Source: Incurvaria masculella (Eukaryota; Arthropoda; Insecta; Lepidoptera; Incurvariidae). Taken from it: a stretch of 64,000 bases of DNA. Where the stretch lies: contig OX335657.1 in NCBI GenBank assembly GCA_946894095.1, positions 7,006,001 through 7,070,000 of the forward strand, in the 5' to 3' direction. The notes under the pieces are model-generated. The model was not told the origin of the DNA. It searched no databases and saw only the letters and a program-made list of their open reading frames with translations. The position numbers and the translations under genes were made by a program. This document shows positions 34,561 through 46,221 of this stretch, piece by piece (positions within the stretch are counted from its first letter, which is position 1; each line of letters opens with the position of its first letter).

Positions 34561-35220
34561 GGCGGGTAGGCTGCGACACGCCAGCGTATGAGGCTAGTCC
34601 GAAATGTTGGTGCAGCATGGACAAATACGGCTGCGTACAGCAGGCGCAAAACTTTAATGCCGCTGTATGTACCTGCGCAGTAGCCGAATTTTAAGTCAGC
34701 GCGGTGTGCGTGCGGGGCGCGGGGAGGGAAAAATGATGGCCCACCCACCACGCCACCTCGTTACCCTAGCAACCGCTTGTTTGCGCCCGCGCCTTCCCCG
34801 CAGCCATCCCCACAATCCCCGCTCTGTCTATGGAGCGGGGGTTTGTACACTCAATTAAATAGTTAGGTAGTGGATCTTGTGGTTTCATTATAATATTTTC
34901 GGTACCTACAGTTATGTAGTGTTTAGTTCGTGAAGTAATATTTTTCTAGATGTATTATAAAAAAAATAACTCGTCTAAGTGAGAACGGAGTAAGTCGGAT
35001 TTAATTGACGGAAAAAAATAAAAAAAGATCCTTTATAAAAAAGAGTAAAAATATGTTTTCTTGTATTCATCGTAAGTAATAATTGAATTGAATAATACTT
35101 CATGACTCTGTATGTTTGTAAACATATATAAAAACTTTGTTTAAAAATCCTTGGAATTAATAAAATATACTTCTTATATTTTTTAGTATGTGACTACTTA
35201 GTAGATATGCGAGTATAATC
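34561..35220. other. GC-rich patch then AT-rich non-coding DNA
   Basis: 34680-34850 is GC-rich and ends in an inverted pair CCCCGCTCTG/GGAGCGGGGG. The rest is AT-rich. No gene seen. Confidence 0.4.
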
Positions 35221-35225
35221 AACCG

Positions 35226-35498
35226 TGTCTGCGCACGCGCAAACCCCATGAGTTCGCGGCCCCCCCGCCCGCATACTTCACCACATCGTCTCCGCCGCTG
35301 CCGCCGCCGCCGCCGCCGCCGCCACTGAACCGCGCGCTATCTCTCGCGAGTTGCCTATGGACACCCAGCTACGTACGACGCCGACATGGCCCGCGCAGCA
35401 GCGACTCAAAAGTTTATTTTGTATATCGGTGTACTATCGAAATAAACATCATCGTTGAAACATTACGAGACCATCATTTCTTTGTTCCTGCGGGGACA
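35226..35498 (+). repeat. BEL/Pao 5' LTR
   Basis: TGTCTG...GGGACA, 273 bp, containing a (CCG)n stretch. The copy in the 3' LTR totals exactly 175 + 98 = 273 bp once the nested insertion and its 4-bp duplication are removed. AATAAA (about 35440) is a plausible poly(A) signal. Confidence 0.95.
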
Positions 35499-35501
35499 AA
35501 A

Positions 35502-35518
35502 TTGGCGACCGTGACAGG
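35502..35518 (+). other. BEL/Pao primer binding site
   Basis: TTGGCGACCGTGACAGG, three bases after the LTR, has the TGGCGACCGTGAC form common in Pao-type elements. I do not assign the tRNA. Confidence 0.8.
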
Positions 35519-36105
35519 ACAAGAAACTACGAAACAAGAATCCATGTGGAGGACACGCGAACCGGCCATTCGGACAAACAAGACACAGGAAGTTACGCCC
35601 GATCCGGTATCTGTATCCCATCCATATTCTTGCCTACAACCTACAACCCGTAAAAATTGGGTTTCGCTTTGCTTCAATTTGCGTAAACGGTTAATTTGCA
35701 TGAAACAATTGCTCAATATTGCTTAAATAAGTTAAAAGAAAAATGTTTGTTCTCTCATAATGTTCTAAACATTACATTAAATTCATTTATACGCTTCCAT
35801 TGGCTAAATTGCTAAATGTATGTACACAAGCTTGCTTTCCTATTCGCTGCATTGAAACAAGAACTCAATCATAGTTAAATCAGTTTAAATTGTTGATGTG
35901 AATCGTCCGACATTTTGTTTACTAGATAGATGCGCGCGCCGCTGCCGCTCGCGCTCGCTGCAGCCGAACCGCCTCGCCGCGCCTGCGCACCGCCATCTAG
36001 CGAGCGAGCCATCTAGGTATATGTATATCAGTGTGTAGGCATATGCGCATTTCAGGTGAGTGAAATTTTACGTGGATTTGCTTGCTTCATTCGTTTTGCT
36101 TTAAA

Positions 36106-36480
36106 ATGGCTTCAGATCTTAAGGATTTAGTTAAGAAGCGTAGCATTATAAAAGGACGTGTCACAGTATTTAAAAACTATTTGCAACATTTGCAAGATTG
36201 CGATTCTCCTAGTAAGGCACAAATAAACGAATTAAGTACCAGATTGAATAAGTTTGAGTTACTGTTTGAAACATTTGATACTACGCAGTCAGAAATTGAG
36301 TTAATTTCCGAAGATTTAGACACACAGGGGCGGGAAAGGGAAGAATTGGAAAACAGTTTTTTCAATTTAATTGGTATTGCGCAAGAATTAGTTGGGCCAA
36401 GTAAAGTTGAGTTGCAACGTCAAATTGATGCAAGCTCAAGCAGTTCGGGCCATACTTCTGCTTGTACAGTAAAAACATAG
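36106..36480 (+). pseudogene. BEL/Pao gag, N-terminal part
   Basis: It starts at the ATG at 36106 (TAAAATGG, good context). It encodes a mostly helical, charged segment (MASDLKDLVKKRSI...) with heptad-like stretches typical of Pao-family Gag N-termini. It stops at 36478-36480 after a run of A bases. The continuing Gag sequence (LPRYDGNYSKW) is in another frame from 36482, so a single frameshift near 36470 separates them. Confidence 0.85.
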
Positions 36481-36481
36481 C

Positions 36482-38863
36482 AATGTTAAGCTGCCAACGA
36501 TAAAATTGCCAAGATATGACGGCAACTACAGTAAGTGGTTAGAGTTCCGTGATACATTTTCTTCGTTGATTCACACGAATCATAATATAGATGAAATCAA
36601 TAAGTTTCATTATCTGAGGGCTTCCTTGGAAGGTAGTGCCTCCTTGGTTATAAGGTCTTTGGAGTTTTCGTGTAAAAATTATGAAGTGGCCTGGCAATTG
36701 CTTTGCGAGAGGTATGACAATAAACGCCAATTGGTTAATAATCATCTTAAGTCATTATTTAGTGTGGAGCCTTTGTCGAAAGAGTCAGATACGTCGTTGC
36801 GATACCTGGTGGATCATGTTTCAAAAAATTTACGAGCCCTCAATACTTTAGGCGAGCCAACTGACAAGTGGGACACTTTGATCATCTACATGGCGGCTAC
36901 GAAGTTGGACGACATAACATCACGTAAGTGGGAGGAGCATAAAAATACAATAAGTAATTCTCCTACGCTAGAGAATTTCTTTAAGTTTCTGCGCAGTCGC
37001 GCTAACATTCTAGAAAGTTTGAGCACAGACAGGAGTAACAAAAGTGATAAACAGGTAATAAACATGGGCAAAGGCCATAAACTAAAAAGATCTTTTGTCA
37101 CTTCTGCTGGTGAAAATAGTGCTACCTGTACTTTGTGCTCGGGTGACCACAGACTATATCAGTGCATTCAGTTTAAAGACATGAGTATCGAGAAGAGAAA
37201 TCATGAAGTATTGAGATTAAAATTATGTTTAAATTGTCTTAAGGGTGGTCACCTCGCACATCAGTGCCACCTAGGTCCATGTAAAATATGCAAAAGGAGA
37301 CACAACACATTATTACATAGAACACATTATAAGAGAGAACAACAAGAACAACAACAACTACAACAACCACAACAACAACCACAACCACAACACCAACAAC
37401 AACAATCACAACACCAACACAAAACAAGTATTGAAACAACACCAGTGTCGTTATCTTCTTATAACACAGAGCAGGTGCTGCTGTCCACAATATTGGTGGA
37501 AGTTGTAAACAAAAGTACAAGTCAGACGGAAATAGTCCGTGCATTATTGGACAGCGGTAGCCAGTCTTCATTTATATCAGATTCTATAAAACAGAAGTTG
37601 AGCTTGTCGTGTGAAACGATAAAACCTATATGTGTATCAGGTATAAACAACGGTGCCCTATCAGTAGAACAACGTTGCAACTTTACAGTGAAATCACGAA
37701 CAAGCTCTTACCAAATGGATTTATCATGTCTGGTTATTCCAAAAATTACAAATAAGTTACCTAGCTGTAGAATAAACCTGCAAGGTCTAAATATACCTTC
37801 AGATTTGACACTTGCGGATCCGAGTTTTCATATTCCCTCAGAAATTAACCTACTGCTTGGGGCTGACGTATTCTGGGATATAATATGTGCACAACAAATA
37901 AAGCTAGGGCGAAACAAACCCATTTTAAATTATTCAAGGTTTGGCTGGCTGGTTGCAGGGCCGATTGGTGGTTTGACAACTGACCGACTGAGCTGTAACT
38001 TTAGTCATGACCAGCTCGCCAAGTTTTGGGAGCTTGAGGAGCTCACCAATCCAGCTTCACATAGTGAGTGGACTGATGAAGAAAAGGCATGTGAAACTCA
38101 TTTTATACAAACATCACGACGTCTCCCCAATGGTAGGTTCAGTGTACACATACCTTTCCGCGATTCTCCGCAATTATTGGGCAAATCATTTGCCACGGCT
38201 GAAAAACGATTTTTATCTCTGGAAAAACGACTAAAAAATAAGCCCGTGGAAAAGAATATGTACACAGAATTCATAAATGAATACGAGCAGTTGGGACACC
38301 TTACAGAAATACCAAGCCTTCCCGAATTTTACTATGTTTTGCCTCACCATGCTGTGATCCGAGACAAGAGTGAGACGACAAAGCTACGAGTGGTCTTTGA
38401 TGCGTCAGCCAAGACGTCATCAGGTGTATCTTTGAATAGTATACAGATGGTAGGTCCAACAGTTCAGGATGACTTGCTATCTATTTTGTTACGATTTCGA
38501 CAGCACAGGTACGTCTTAACTGCCGATATCGAGAAAATGTATCGTCAGATCAGTGTTGGCGAAAGTCAAAGGAACTTACAATTGATTCTATGGAGGGAAG
38601 ATGAAACTCAGCCACTAAGGATCCTACAATTAAATACAGTAACTTACGGTACATCATCTGCACCATTTCTGAGTACTAGGTGTTTGATTCAGCTGGCAGA
38701 TGAATGTACTGACTCGACAATAAAAGAGGTAATTAAACACGATTTTTACATGGATGATTTGCTTACGGGTTCTTCAAGAGTTAAACTATGTTCAACAGTC
38801 AGTCTCGCAAGTGCTATCATCAGCAGGGTTCAATCTGAAAAAATACCGAACAAATGTTTCTGA
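36482..38863 (+). pseudogene. BEL/Pao gag-protease-reverse transcriptase segment
   Basis: In order it encodes the Gag core LPRYDGNYSKWLEFRDTF, a zinc knuckle CLNCLKGGHLAHQC followed by CKICKRRHNTLLH, a Gln/His-rich low-complexity linker (37340-37420), aspartic protease RALLDSGSQSSFIS, and reverse transcriptase with LRVVFDAS and the catalytic FYMDDLL (about 38745-38765). The true frame is lost just after YMDDLL, between about 38770 and 38800, and continues in the segment from 38754. Gag packages the RNA. Protease and reverse transcriptase mature and copy it. Confidence 0.95.
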
Positions 38864-40685
38864 TCAATTAAAATTGATCAATGAACCGAGCAATGAATCG
38901 AATAATAGTAACAAGCAACGCTACGTAAGCAATACACTGAAACAATGTGATAAAAACAAGACAATTGATCAATGTTATGATCAATCAAAAGCTGAACATT
39001 TGTACCTGACTGACCAAGCATCTAGTATCTTAGGATTGGGTTGGACACCTTCAGAAGACCATCTACGTTTCGATATTAAAACTGAAAGTGTCCAACATGT
39101 TACAAAACGTACAATTTTGTCCACTACAGCGCGAATATTTGACCCACTGGGCTTGCTAAGTTTATGTACTATCCGCCCAAAAATTATATTGCAACAATTG
39201 TGGTTAAGTAAACTTGATTGGGACGATCCCATTCCTAACGAAATAAAAACCCAGTGGATCGAATTTTATAATAACCTGCATCATCTTTCATCCCTAATGG
39301 TACCAAGGCACATAATGTGTTCAGACCCTAAGTCCATCGAGTTGCACTCATTTTCCGATGCTTCTGAAGAAGCGTATGGTGCGTGCGTGTACATTCGATG
39401 CGTAGACCGCGACGGCAATGTCACAGTGAAGCTATTATGTGCAAAAGCACGAGTTACGCCACTAAAACCCATGACAGTTCCAAAACTTGAGTTGTGTGGT
39501 GCCTTGCTTTCAGCCCAGCTATGTACAAAGGTAAGCACAGCGCTAAGAACTGAATTTTCACGCTGCGTGCACTGGACTGATTCAATGATAGTGATAGGAT
39601 GGTTGCAAGTTATTACTAAGAAAATGCAAACATTTGTAAAAAATCGTATCGGCCAGATAAGAGAATTAACTGATTCAAAATCATGGAGGCATGTTCCCAC
39701 ATCACAAAACCCAGCTGACTTAGCGTCCAGAGGTTTAAGTCCAGATAAAATTAACGATGCAATTTTGTGGTGGGAAGGCCCTCGTTTTCTGTATGACCCA
39801 GAAGCTAGCTGGCCTGAGCAAAGGTGTTTATTGGAAAAAGATTTACCAGAACTTAAGGTTCATGCAGTTCAAACAGACACGATTGCTAAAATTATCGTGT
39901 TCACAAACTATTCTACCCTTACCAGATTAAGAAGAGTTTTTGCATTTGTACTAAGGTTCATTTTCAACTGTAAAAATAAACAAGGTAAAATCACAGGTCC
40001 TCTGACCAAAATTGAACTCGAGCGATCTCTTCTGTCATTGTCAAGATTATCTCAAAACCAATCATTTACAAGTGAAATAAAAGCATTATCAAAGGGAAAA
40101 GAACTACATTCTAAATCGTCAATATTACCATTGTCGCCCTTCATTGATTCAGAAGGTATCGTTCGAGTGGGTGGACGCATAAAAAACTCACCATTTGAGT
40201 ATTCCAAGAAACATCCAGTACTGTTAGATTCAGACCACCATTTTACAAAGTTGCTGTTTCTACACGAGCATATTCGTCTTATTCATGCAGGTCCTCAACT
40301 TCTATTGTCCACTATTCGGGAAAACTTTTGGCCAATACGAGGTAGGAATCTTGCTCGAAGCACTGTTCGCAACTGCTTGCAATGCAAACGTCTCAAAGGA
40401 GAAACAGTCACGCCTATTATGGGAAACTTACCACCTCAACGTGTTTCACCAGGGTTTGTTTTCCAAACTGTTGGCACCGACTTTGCCGGTCCATTCCTAA
40501 TTAAGGATAAGAAAGGACGTGGTTGTAAGATCACAAAATGTTACCTTTGTGTATTTGTATGTCTGACGACAAAGGCTCTCCACTTGGAAATTGTTAGTGA
40601 CCTAAGCAAGGATGCTTTCATTTTAACGTTAAAACGGTTGATAGCTCGCATGAAATATTTTGCGATAATGGGACAAATTTTGTAG
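38754..40685 (+). pseudogene. BEL/Pao RT end, RNase H and integrase N-terminal part
   Basis: From about 38800 this frame carries LSSAGFNLKKYRTN (RT thumb side), then ILGLGWTP, TARIFDPLGLLS, the RNase H aspartate in HSFSDASEEAYGACVY with VPKLELCGALL and HWTDSMI, and integrase zinc-binding region HEHIRLIHAGPQ...CLQCKRLKG. The catalytic core start VGTDFAGPF follows. The frame ends at 40683-40685. The next catalytic aspartate motif is in the shifted frame, so a frameshift lies near 40645-40670. Confidence 0.93.
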
Positions 40686-41380
40686 GAGCTAGCAATGAAA
40701 TAGGACAGTTTCTAAAGGCCAATAATCGAGATTTCATTGAATATGCGGCCAATAAAGAAATCAAATTTACTTTTTCGCCACCTTATGCGGCAAATTTTAA
40801 TGGTCTGTCTGAAGCTGGCGTTAAGTCAGCCAAAAATCATTTGAAAAGAATATTAGGTAACACTCATTTGACGTTTGAGGAACTCACTACTCTAGTTGCG
40901 CAAATTGAAGCGATTCTGAACTCAAGACCTTTAACTCCTCTCTCATCGGATCCTCACGACCTGTCCCCTCTGACTCCAGGGCACTTCCTGATTGGACGTC
41001 CATTGACATCACTGCCGTCGCCACCTCTGCTGGAGATCAACCCAGGAAGATTAAACCGCTATCGACTTTTAGAACAGTTGCGGCAGCACTTCTGGGTGCG
41101 CTGGCAACAAGAATATCTGGCGGAGCTACAACAGCGCAGCAAGTGGCGCACTCGTCAAGCGGAACTTCGTCAAGGAGACATGGTCCTTATCAAGGAGGAT
41201 CATCTACCGCCTCTCAAGTGGCACCTAGGTCGCATTCACCGTCTGTTTCCAGGCTCTGACGGGGTCTGCAGAGTTGCAGAGGTGATGACTTCAAAGGGCA
41301 TCATCCGGAGAGCATTAAATCGACTATGCCCTCTTTTTCTACAGAACGAGACATCGTCGACGATGAGGTCCAAACATTAA
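40686..41380 (+). pseudogene. BEL/Pao integrase C-terminal part
   Basis: The frame is open from about 40670 without its own start codon. It completes the integrase core (SEAGVKSAKNHLKRILG with the catalytic Glu) and the usual C-terminal block NSRPLTPLSSDP, LTPGHFLIGRPL, HFWVRWQQEYL, VLIKEDHLPPLKWHLGRI. It ends in a stop at 41378-41380. The purine-rich tract AGGGGTGGGCAGGA lies directly before the 3' LTR. Confidence 0.9.
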
Positions 41381-41411
41381 CTTGAAGCCTAGCCTTCAGG
41401 GGTGGGCAGGA

Positions 41412-41586
41412 TGTCTGCGCACGCGCAAACCCCATGAGTTCGCGGCCCCCCCGCCCGCATACTTCACCACATCGTCTCCGCCGCTGCCGCCGCCGCCGCC
41501 GCCGCCGCCACTGAACCGCGCGCTATCTCTCGCGAGTTGCCTATGGACACCCAGCTACGTACGACGCCGACATGGCCCGCGCAGCA
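41412..41586 (+). repeat. BEL/Pao 3' LTR, left part
   Basis: The first 175 bp of the LTR match the 5' LTR and stop at GCGCAGCA, where the nested element begins. Confidence 0.95.
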
Positions 41587-44500
41587 TGTAATGAATCCAC
41601 CCTCCTACAATAACTTTTTTCGGTCGGACTCCTACATAAATGGCAACGTAATCGTCTGAGGATCCTACATTTCCGTAGACGTTCAGATTCAAGCTAAATC
41701 GTCAAATTATATTTCATAGAGTTTATTATTTATTTCACATGGTCATAATTAATTTAGAAAACCTTTTATCGGTAGATAATGTCATTGTAAAGATGTACAT
41801 GTCAGATTTGGTTCATGAAATTTACTTTCAATGAATCGTCATGTGCACTTATCAGATTCATTGAATTCTAAATATACAGTGTCGGACTCCAAAGCTTGTG
41901 ATTTTGGATGCTCGCTTAAGGGATCCCTTAGACTCTAAAAGAGCCTCTCAATGGCCATCGACACTCACGTATATCCGACACTGATATATGTAATCGATTC
42001 AAACCGTATTGAATGGGTCCTAATTCTTATCTAACCGATCAATGTCGTAAACTTTAGATATTGTTCAATCATTTATTTAAAATTGGAAGTTGTGGGCCCA
42101 CATTAGAAAGTTATAAGTATTTCTTAATAATGATAATACATTTATCCACGACTGTTTTGAGTGCAACAAACAACCCAGAGTAATAGGAAGTCAATTATTC
42201 GAATCGCGGTGACCTGTAACGCCTTAGTTCACCAATAGATAAATTGACATATTTAAGGTTATTATACGTACTGATGATGAGTATTACCGGCATATTTATA
42301 TGAATGGTTAGCTTATATACTGATCATAAAATGTGTTTTAACATCAGTTCAGCCAACATAATAGATTAAGGAGAATAGGCTGCATAAACACTTTAATCAG
42401 GGGCTAAATGCGCAATAATAGCAAATCAATGTAGTAATAAAATCCATTAAATCTCTTTTAAAGGCTCAATACACAGTAAGAGAAGATAATAGATGAATTA
42501 GTCTTTATAAGACCACCTTACCAAATGCTTGCTCCATGGCTCAATACACAGTGTCAGCAAACCATTTGGCAATATATTTTAAAACCCATTAAAACTCTTT
42601 TAAAGGCTCAATACACAGTAAGAGATGATAATAGATCAATCAGTCTTTATTAGACAACCTTACCAAATGCTTGCTCCATGGCTCAATACACAGTGTCAGC
42701 AACCCATTTGGCAATATATTTTAAAACCCATTAAATCTCTTTTAAAGGCTCAGTACACAGTAAGAGAAGATAATAGATTGATTAGTATTTACTAGATTTA
42801 TTATATTATATTAAAGTTGATACGGCATTTAAACAACCACTCATAGAAATAGAACATTTACATTCGTGTAAATATTTTAATCCGACTGCAGTACATTGAG
42901 TACTGCATCCAATGCAAAAATATGTCAAAACGTTCAAGGATGACAGTAACATTATCTTGGTATAGTAATTTTATATTCATTTCCAACCAGCTCTGGAACG
43001 AGGTTCTCAGTTTAGATGGTATTCATATCACCCCTACTCATCTCTAAAATCAAAGCACCATTCAATACTAAGCTGATCTGTAGTTAGGTTTCGAATGTTG
43101 ATGAATTATATACCTAACCCATCCGTTTGTACCTTGTGTATTACAACAACGGCTCTATTCCCAAAACCCTGAATACATACCGCATAAGATGTACACATAT
43201 ATATTTAAAGTCTGACCAACTTCGGTATGGCTCGGTGTTTGTAGGCTTAATAACATTAATGATAATTTGTAAACAATGGAAGTTATACTTTGTATTTATG
43301 TAAACCCTCATCGACACTAGGATAGTCAAAATATGATCTCCCCTTTTTATATTGTTATTCTGTTTTTAAAGAGAATAGGAAACTTCAACAATAGATCAAG
43401 GCAATTGCAATTTAAATAAGGTAGCACCGAAATGTAACCAAAACTCAAGAAAACAACAATGTATTAGATGTGATTTTTCCGAGTCTAAAATCCCCTTAAT
43501 TCGTCCAACATTCATACAACCTTCTTGAACGACAGTTCGCCACGTTAAACTCATAGAAATCCGTAAACATATACGGTTACTTATATCTAGCTCACGGTTA
43601 ATCATTCATCACATAAATTTACTTATTTTTAACTACCTAACTCGGATTAATCACAACATGATTATTAAGTAAAACAATAAACAATCTGATCTATAGTAAA
43701 TTTAACTTATTTCAGCACTACCTTTTATAATTCGGTGTATCGGCATCACATGGGTAGACTGATCCTATCAGAAATAATCTGGTTTCTATGTATCTTGTTT
43801 CATGCGATTCATTTGGGTATTGTAGGCAGGCTACAAAAACATAAATCTATGTAAATGTAAAGCAATATGCTTTCTATAACAGAAACAGTCAGTAACTGTA
43901 AATATGGTTTATTCTTCTATTCAATTAGGTGTAAACAAACATTCATTATGAATGTCTAAGGTGAAAATAAGTTAAATTTATCTGGATGAAAACTTAGTGC
44001 TGTACCTATTTAGGTGCAGCCAGGCCTAGGATGGTAGACGCACAAGTTGGTGAACCCTTCAAAGATAATAGCTTGTCCAACACCAACATGTATACACCAT
44101 TACGCCTTCTTCCAAAAAGGATTGGCTGATATGATGTATTTTAAGTTATGTGCATCTTCCAATCGCAAATTTACTTATATCTAACTAATCTCTGCCTCAA
44201 TTACTCCGAATGCCAAAACAAGATAACTTCCGAACCTTTCAGTCAGCGTCTACACTACATCAACACACAATCTTACAATTTCAAATATCAAAATAATGTA
44301 TTCATATAACTTTGAAGCAAATTTAATTATTTTGAATCCATTCTAACATTAATAAATCAACATTTCAAAAGCTATGAGGTTTGGTTGACTTTTTTGGGTG
44401 GGAATACCTTAATTAGCAATACTGGAAGCATTTAGACTCCACGTTGATTTTGAATTTGAAAAGATAACTAACTGCTAATGAATTCTCACAAGCTTCGTCT

Positions 44501-45307
44501 AGTATCATCCAGTTGATCACATGTTTCTAGTCTTAACTAATTACTTCATGAAAGTTCGAAACGAATCCAGATTAATAAAACAAGCTAAAACCCACTCACG
44601 TCTCCCGAATGCTCGATACACAACGTCTTAAATCTAAGGTTACGTTAATAATGCCTTGTCTATTGTTATAACCAATTAAATATAGTCACAATATAATATC
44701 CGTTAGCATTTAACCAACGAAACAAATGCTTCCTTTCAATGTTAAACTTTGGCCAAACCTTAAATAAATGGTTTAATTCAATAACTTCCAATTAAATAGT
44801 GCTTTGATTTAGAAAGAAATAATAAAGAGTAATAATCGACTCACGTAATTCTGCTACAGTTTCACACTCGCGATAGTAAACAAACAACTATGGCGCGCGG
44901 CGGCGCGGACGCACTGGTAGTCGTCCTGCGCAAGCGGCATCCGAGGCACGAATGCTTTCGCTGCGTGTCGTCGCATGAACGATAGGTATAACCAAACAAC
45001 GCAAATCCGCAGGTGCGTTGACGTAAACAAAGCATCTATATTGACCTATGTATGTATTAACAACTAATGTAGCGTTATCGCCATAATCACCAAAACATTA
45101 TTATTTATGTGGAGTTCAATATCTCTAATAACTTTTATAAAATTCTTTAGAATAAATTATGTTTTATTATTTACTGAGTGAGGTAATATCAAAAGTATTA
45201 AAGATGTATTTATTTCGATACAAACTAGTTTTGTATTCGAAATGTATGTATGTCTCTTCTGCTGTAAATGATTTAATATTTATTTTGAATAGGTTGGTCC
45301 CATTACA
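41587..45307. mobile_element. 3.72-kb nested insertion, TGTAATG...CATTACA, class unknown
   Basis: It splits the BEL 3' LTR and is flanked by AGCA (41583-41586 and 45308-45311); removing it and one AGCA restores the LTR exactly. The ends are a perfect 7-bp inverted repeat with looser similarity to ~17 bp (CCACCCTCC against CCAACCTAT). No ORF over ~70 codons. A 142-bp tandem repeat lies inside (42444-42800) and a GC-rich patch at 44890-44980. Two readings fit. One is a non-autonomous DNA transposon with 4-bp duplications. The other is a giant solo LTR, since the gypsy LTR here has the same TG...CA style (TGTAGC...GCTACA) and also a 4-bp duplication. Confidence 0.85.
42444..42800. repeat. 142-bp tandem repeat, ~2.5 units
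   Basis: Units start at 42444, 42586 and 42728 (CCATTAAA(T/A)CTCTTTTAAA). Each full unit carries GGCTCAATACACAGT twice, once before AAGAG and once before GTCAGC, giving five copies in all. Confidence 0.9.
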
Positions 45308-45311
45308 AGCA

Positions 45312-45409
45312 GCGACTCAAAAGTTTATTTTGTATATCGGTGTAATATCGAAATAAACATCATCGTTGAAACATTACGAGACCATCATTTCTTTGTTCCT
45401 GCGGGGACA
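45312..45409 (+). repeat. BEL/Pao 3' LTR, right part
   Basis: The last 98 bp of the LTR, GCGACTCAAAAG to GGGGACA, follow the nested element. AATAAA lies at about 45351. The target duplication AACCG follows at 45410-45414. Confidence 0.95.
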
Positions 45410-45414
45410 AACCG

Positions 45415-45766
45415 TGTAGCAATTAATTAAAGAAAGATATTTGCAAAACATAACTACTTTATAAGCATACTGCGAGGCTGGAAATGAACCAGAATGCAAA
45501 CATCCCGCGCACAGTAGGTTTTCCTCTTTTCTTGAATGAGTTATTGGATTTTCTTAACTAATGTATTGATTCAACTGTGCTTTACGGTTGATTCTACATG
45601 TGTTAACTTGTGCTTATGTGTGTAAATACTATATTCGTTAAAACATTGAAATTGTACACTTAGTTTGACTGTACTTGCGCAAGCCTAGCGATCGAGCGGC
45701 ATTAAAGATTTGCTCCTACTGTACACGCATAACTAACGATATCAGTTTCCACGGCTGGTTTTCCTG
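45415..45766. other. Host DNA between BEL and SINE
   Basis: AT-rich, nothing recognised. It is the right flank of the BEL insertion site. Confidence 0.5.
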
Positions 45767-46157
45767 TTTTTTTTTTATTTTTTATGTGACTGGACATGGA
45801 TGGCTAATACCACAAGTTCTGTCATGGTATTAGCCCAACACACCACATGGGAACTAGGTGCCATGACAGGACCTTCCTTATATTGCACGGCTACATTGAA
45901 CTGGATGGAAAACACGGACAATTGTCATTGCCGCTTCGACCATCGTTCATCCAATGCGATGGTACCAACCCGGGCGGGATAAACCCTACCACCTAGTAAG
46001 TAAGGAAGGGGACCTACAGCTTAACGTGGAATCCGAACCACGGCCAGCCTCTCTCAACGGTCGAATGGTCACCCATCCAAGACCAGACCGGACCCAGCGT
46101 TGCTTAACTTCGGAGAGCGATCGCCGAAGTGTCGCGCTACTGGGCCACTGAGGCTGA
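45767..46157 (-). repeat. 5S-rRNA-headed SINE, full length
   Basis: Nearly identical to the copy at 19091: T run, TATGTGACTGGACATGGATG, body, 5S-derived segment (CACCCATCCAAGACCAG, GCGTTGCTTAACTTCGG) and CTGAGGCTGA end. High similarity between the copies suggests recent activity of this family. Confidence 0.88.
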
Positions 46158-46221
46158 CAAAAGAGTCCTGTATGTTGTCTTTTATGATGCGGGGTCCAGG
46201 CTGATGAGAGCGTCATACTGC

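Larger units (their letters stand above)
35226..45409 (+). mobile_element. BEL/Pao LTR retrotransposon, complete but broken, with a nested insertion
   Basis: It is bounded by 5-bp target duplications AACCG (35221-35225 and 45410-45414), as usual for BEL/Pao. It comprises a 273-bp 5' LTR, primer binding site, leader, gag-pol in one intended reading unit, purine-rich tract and a 3' LTR split by a 3.72-kb insertion. Without that insertion the element is ~6.5 kb. The LTRs differ at one visible base (TGTACTATC against TGTAATATC), so insertion was recent, yet gag-pol has three frameshifts. Confidence 0.95.

Noticed and set aside
37239..37571. Minus-strand Val-rich frame
   Set aside because: It is the complement of the Gln/His low-complexity stretch in BEL gag.
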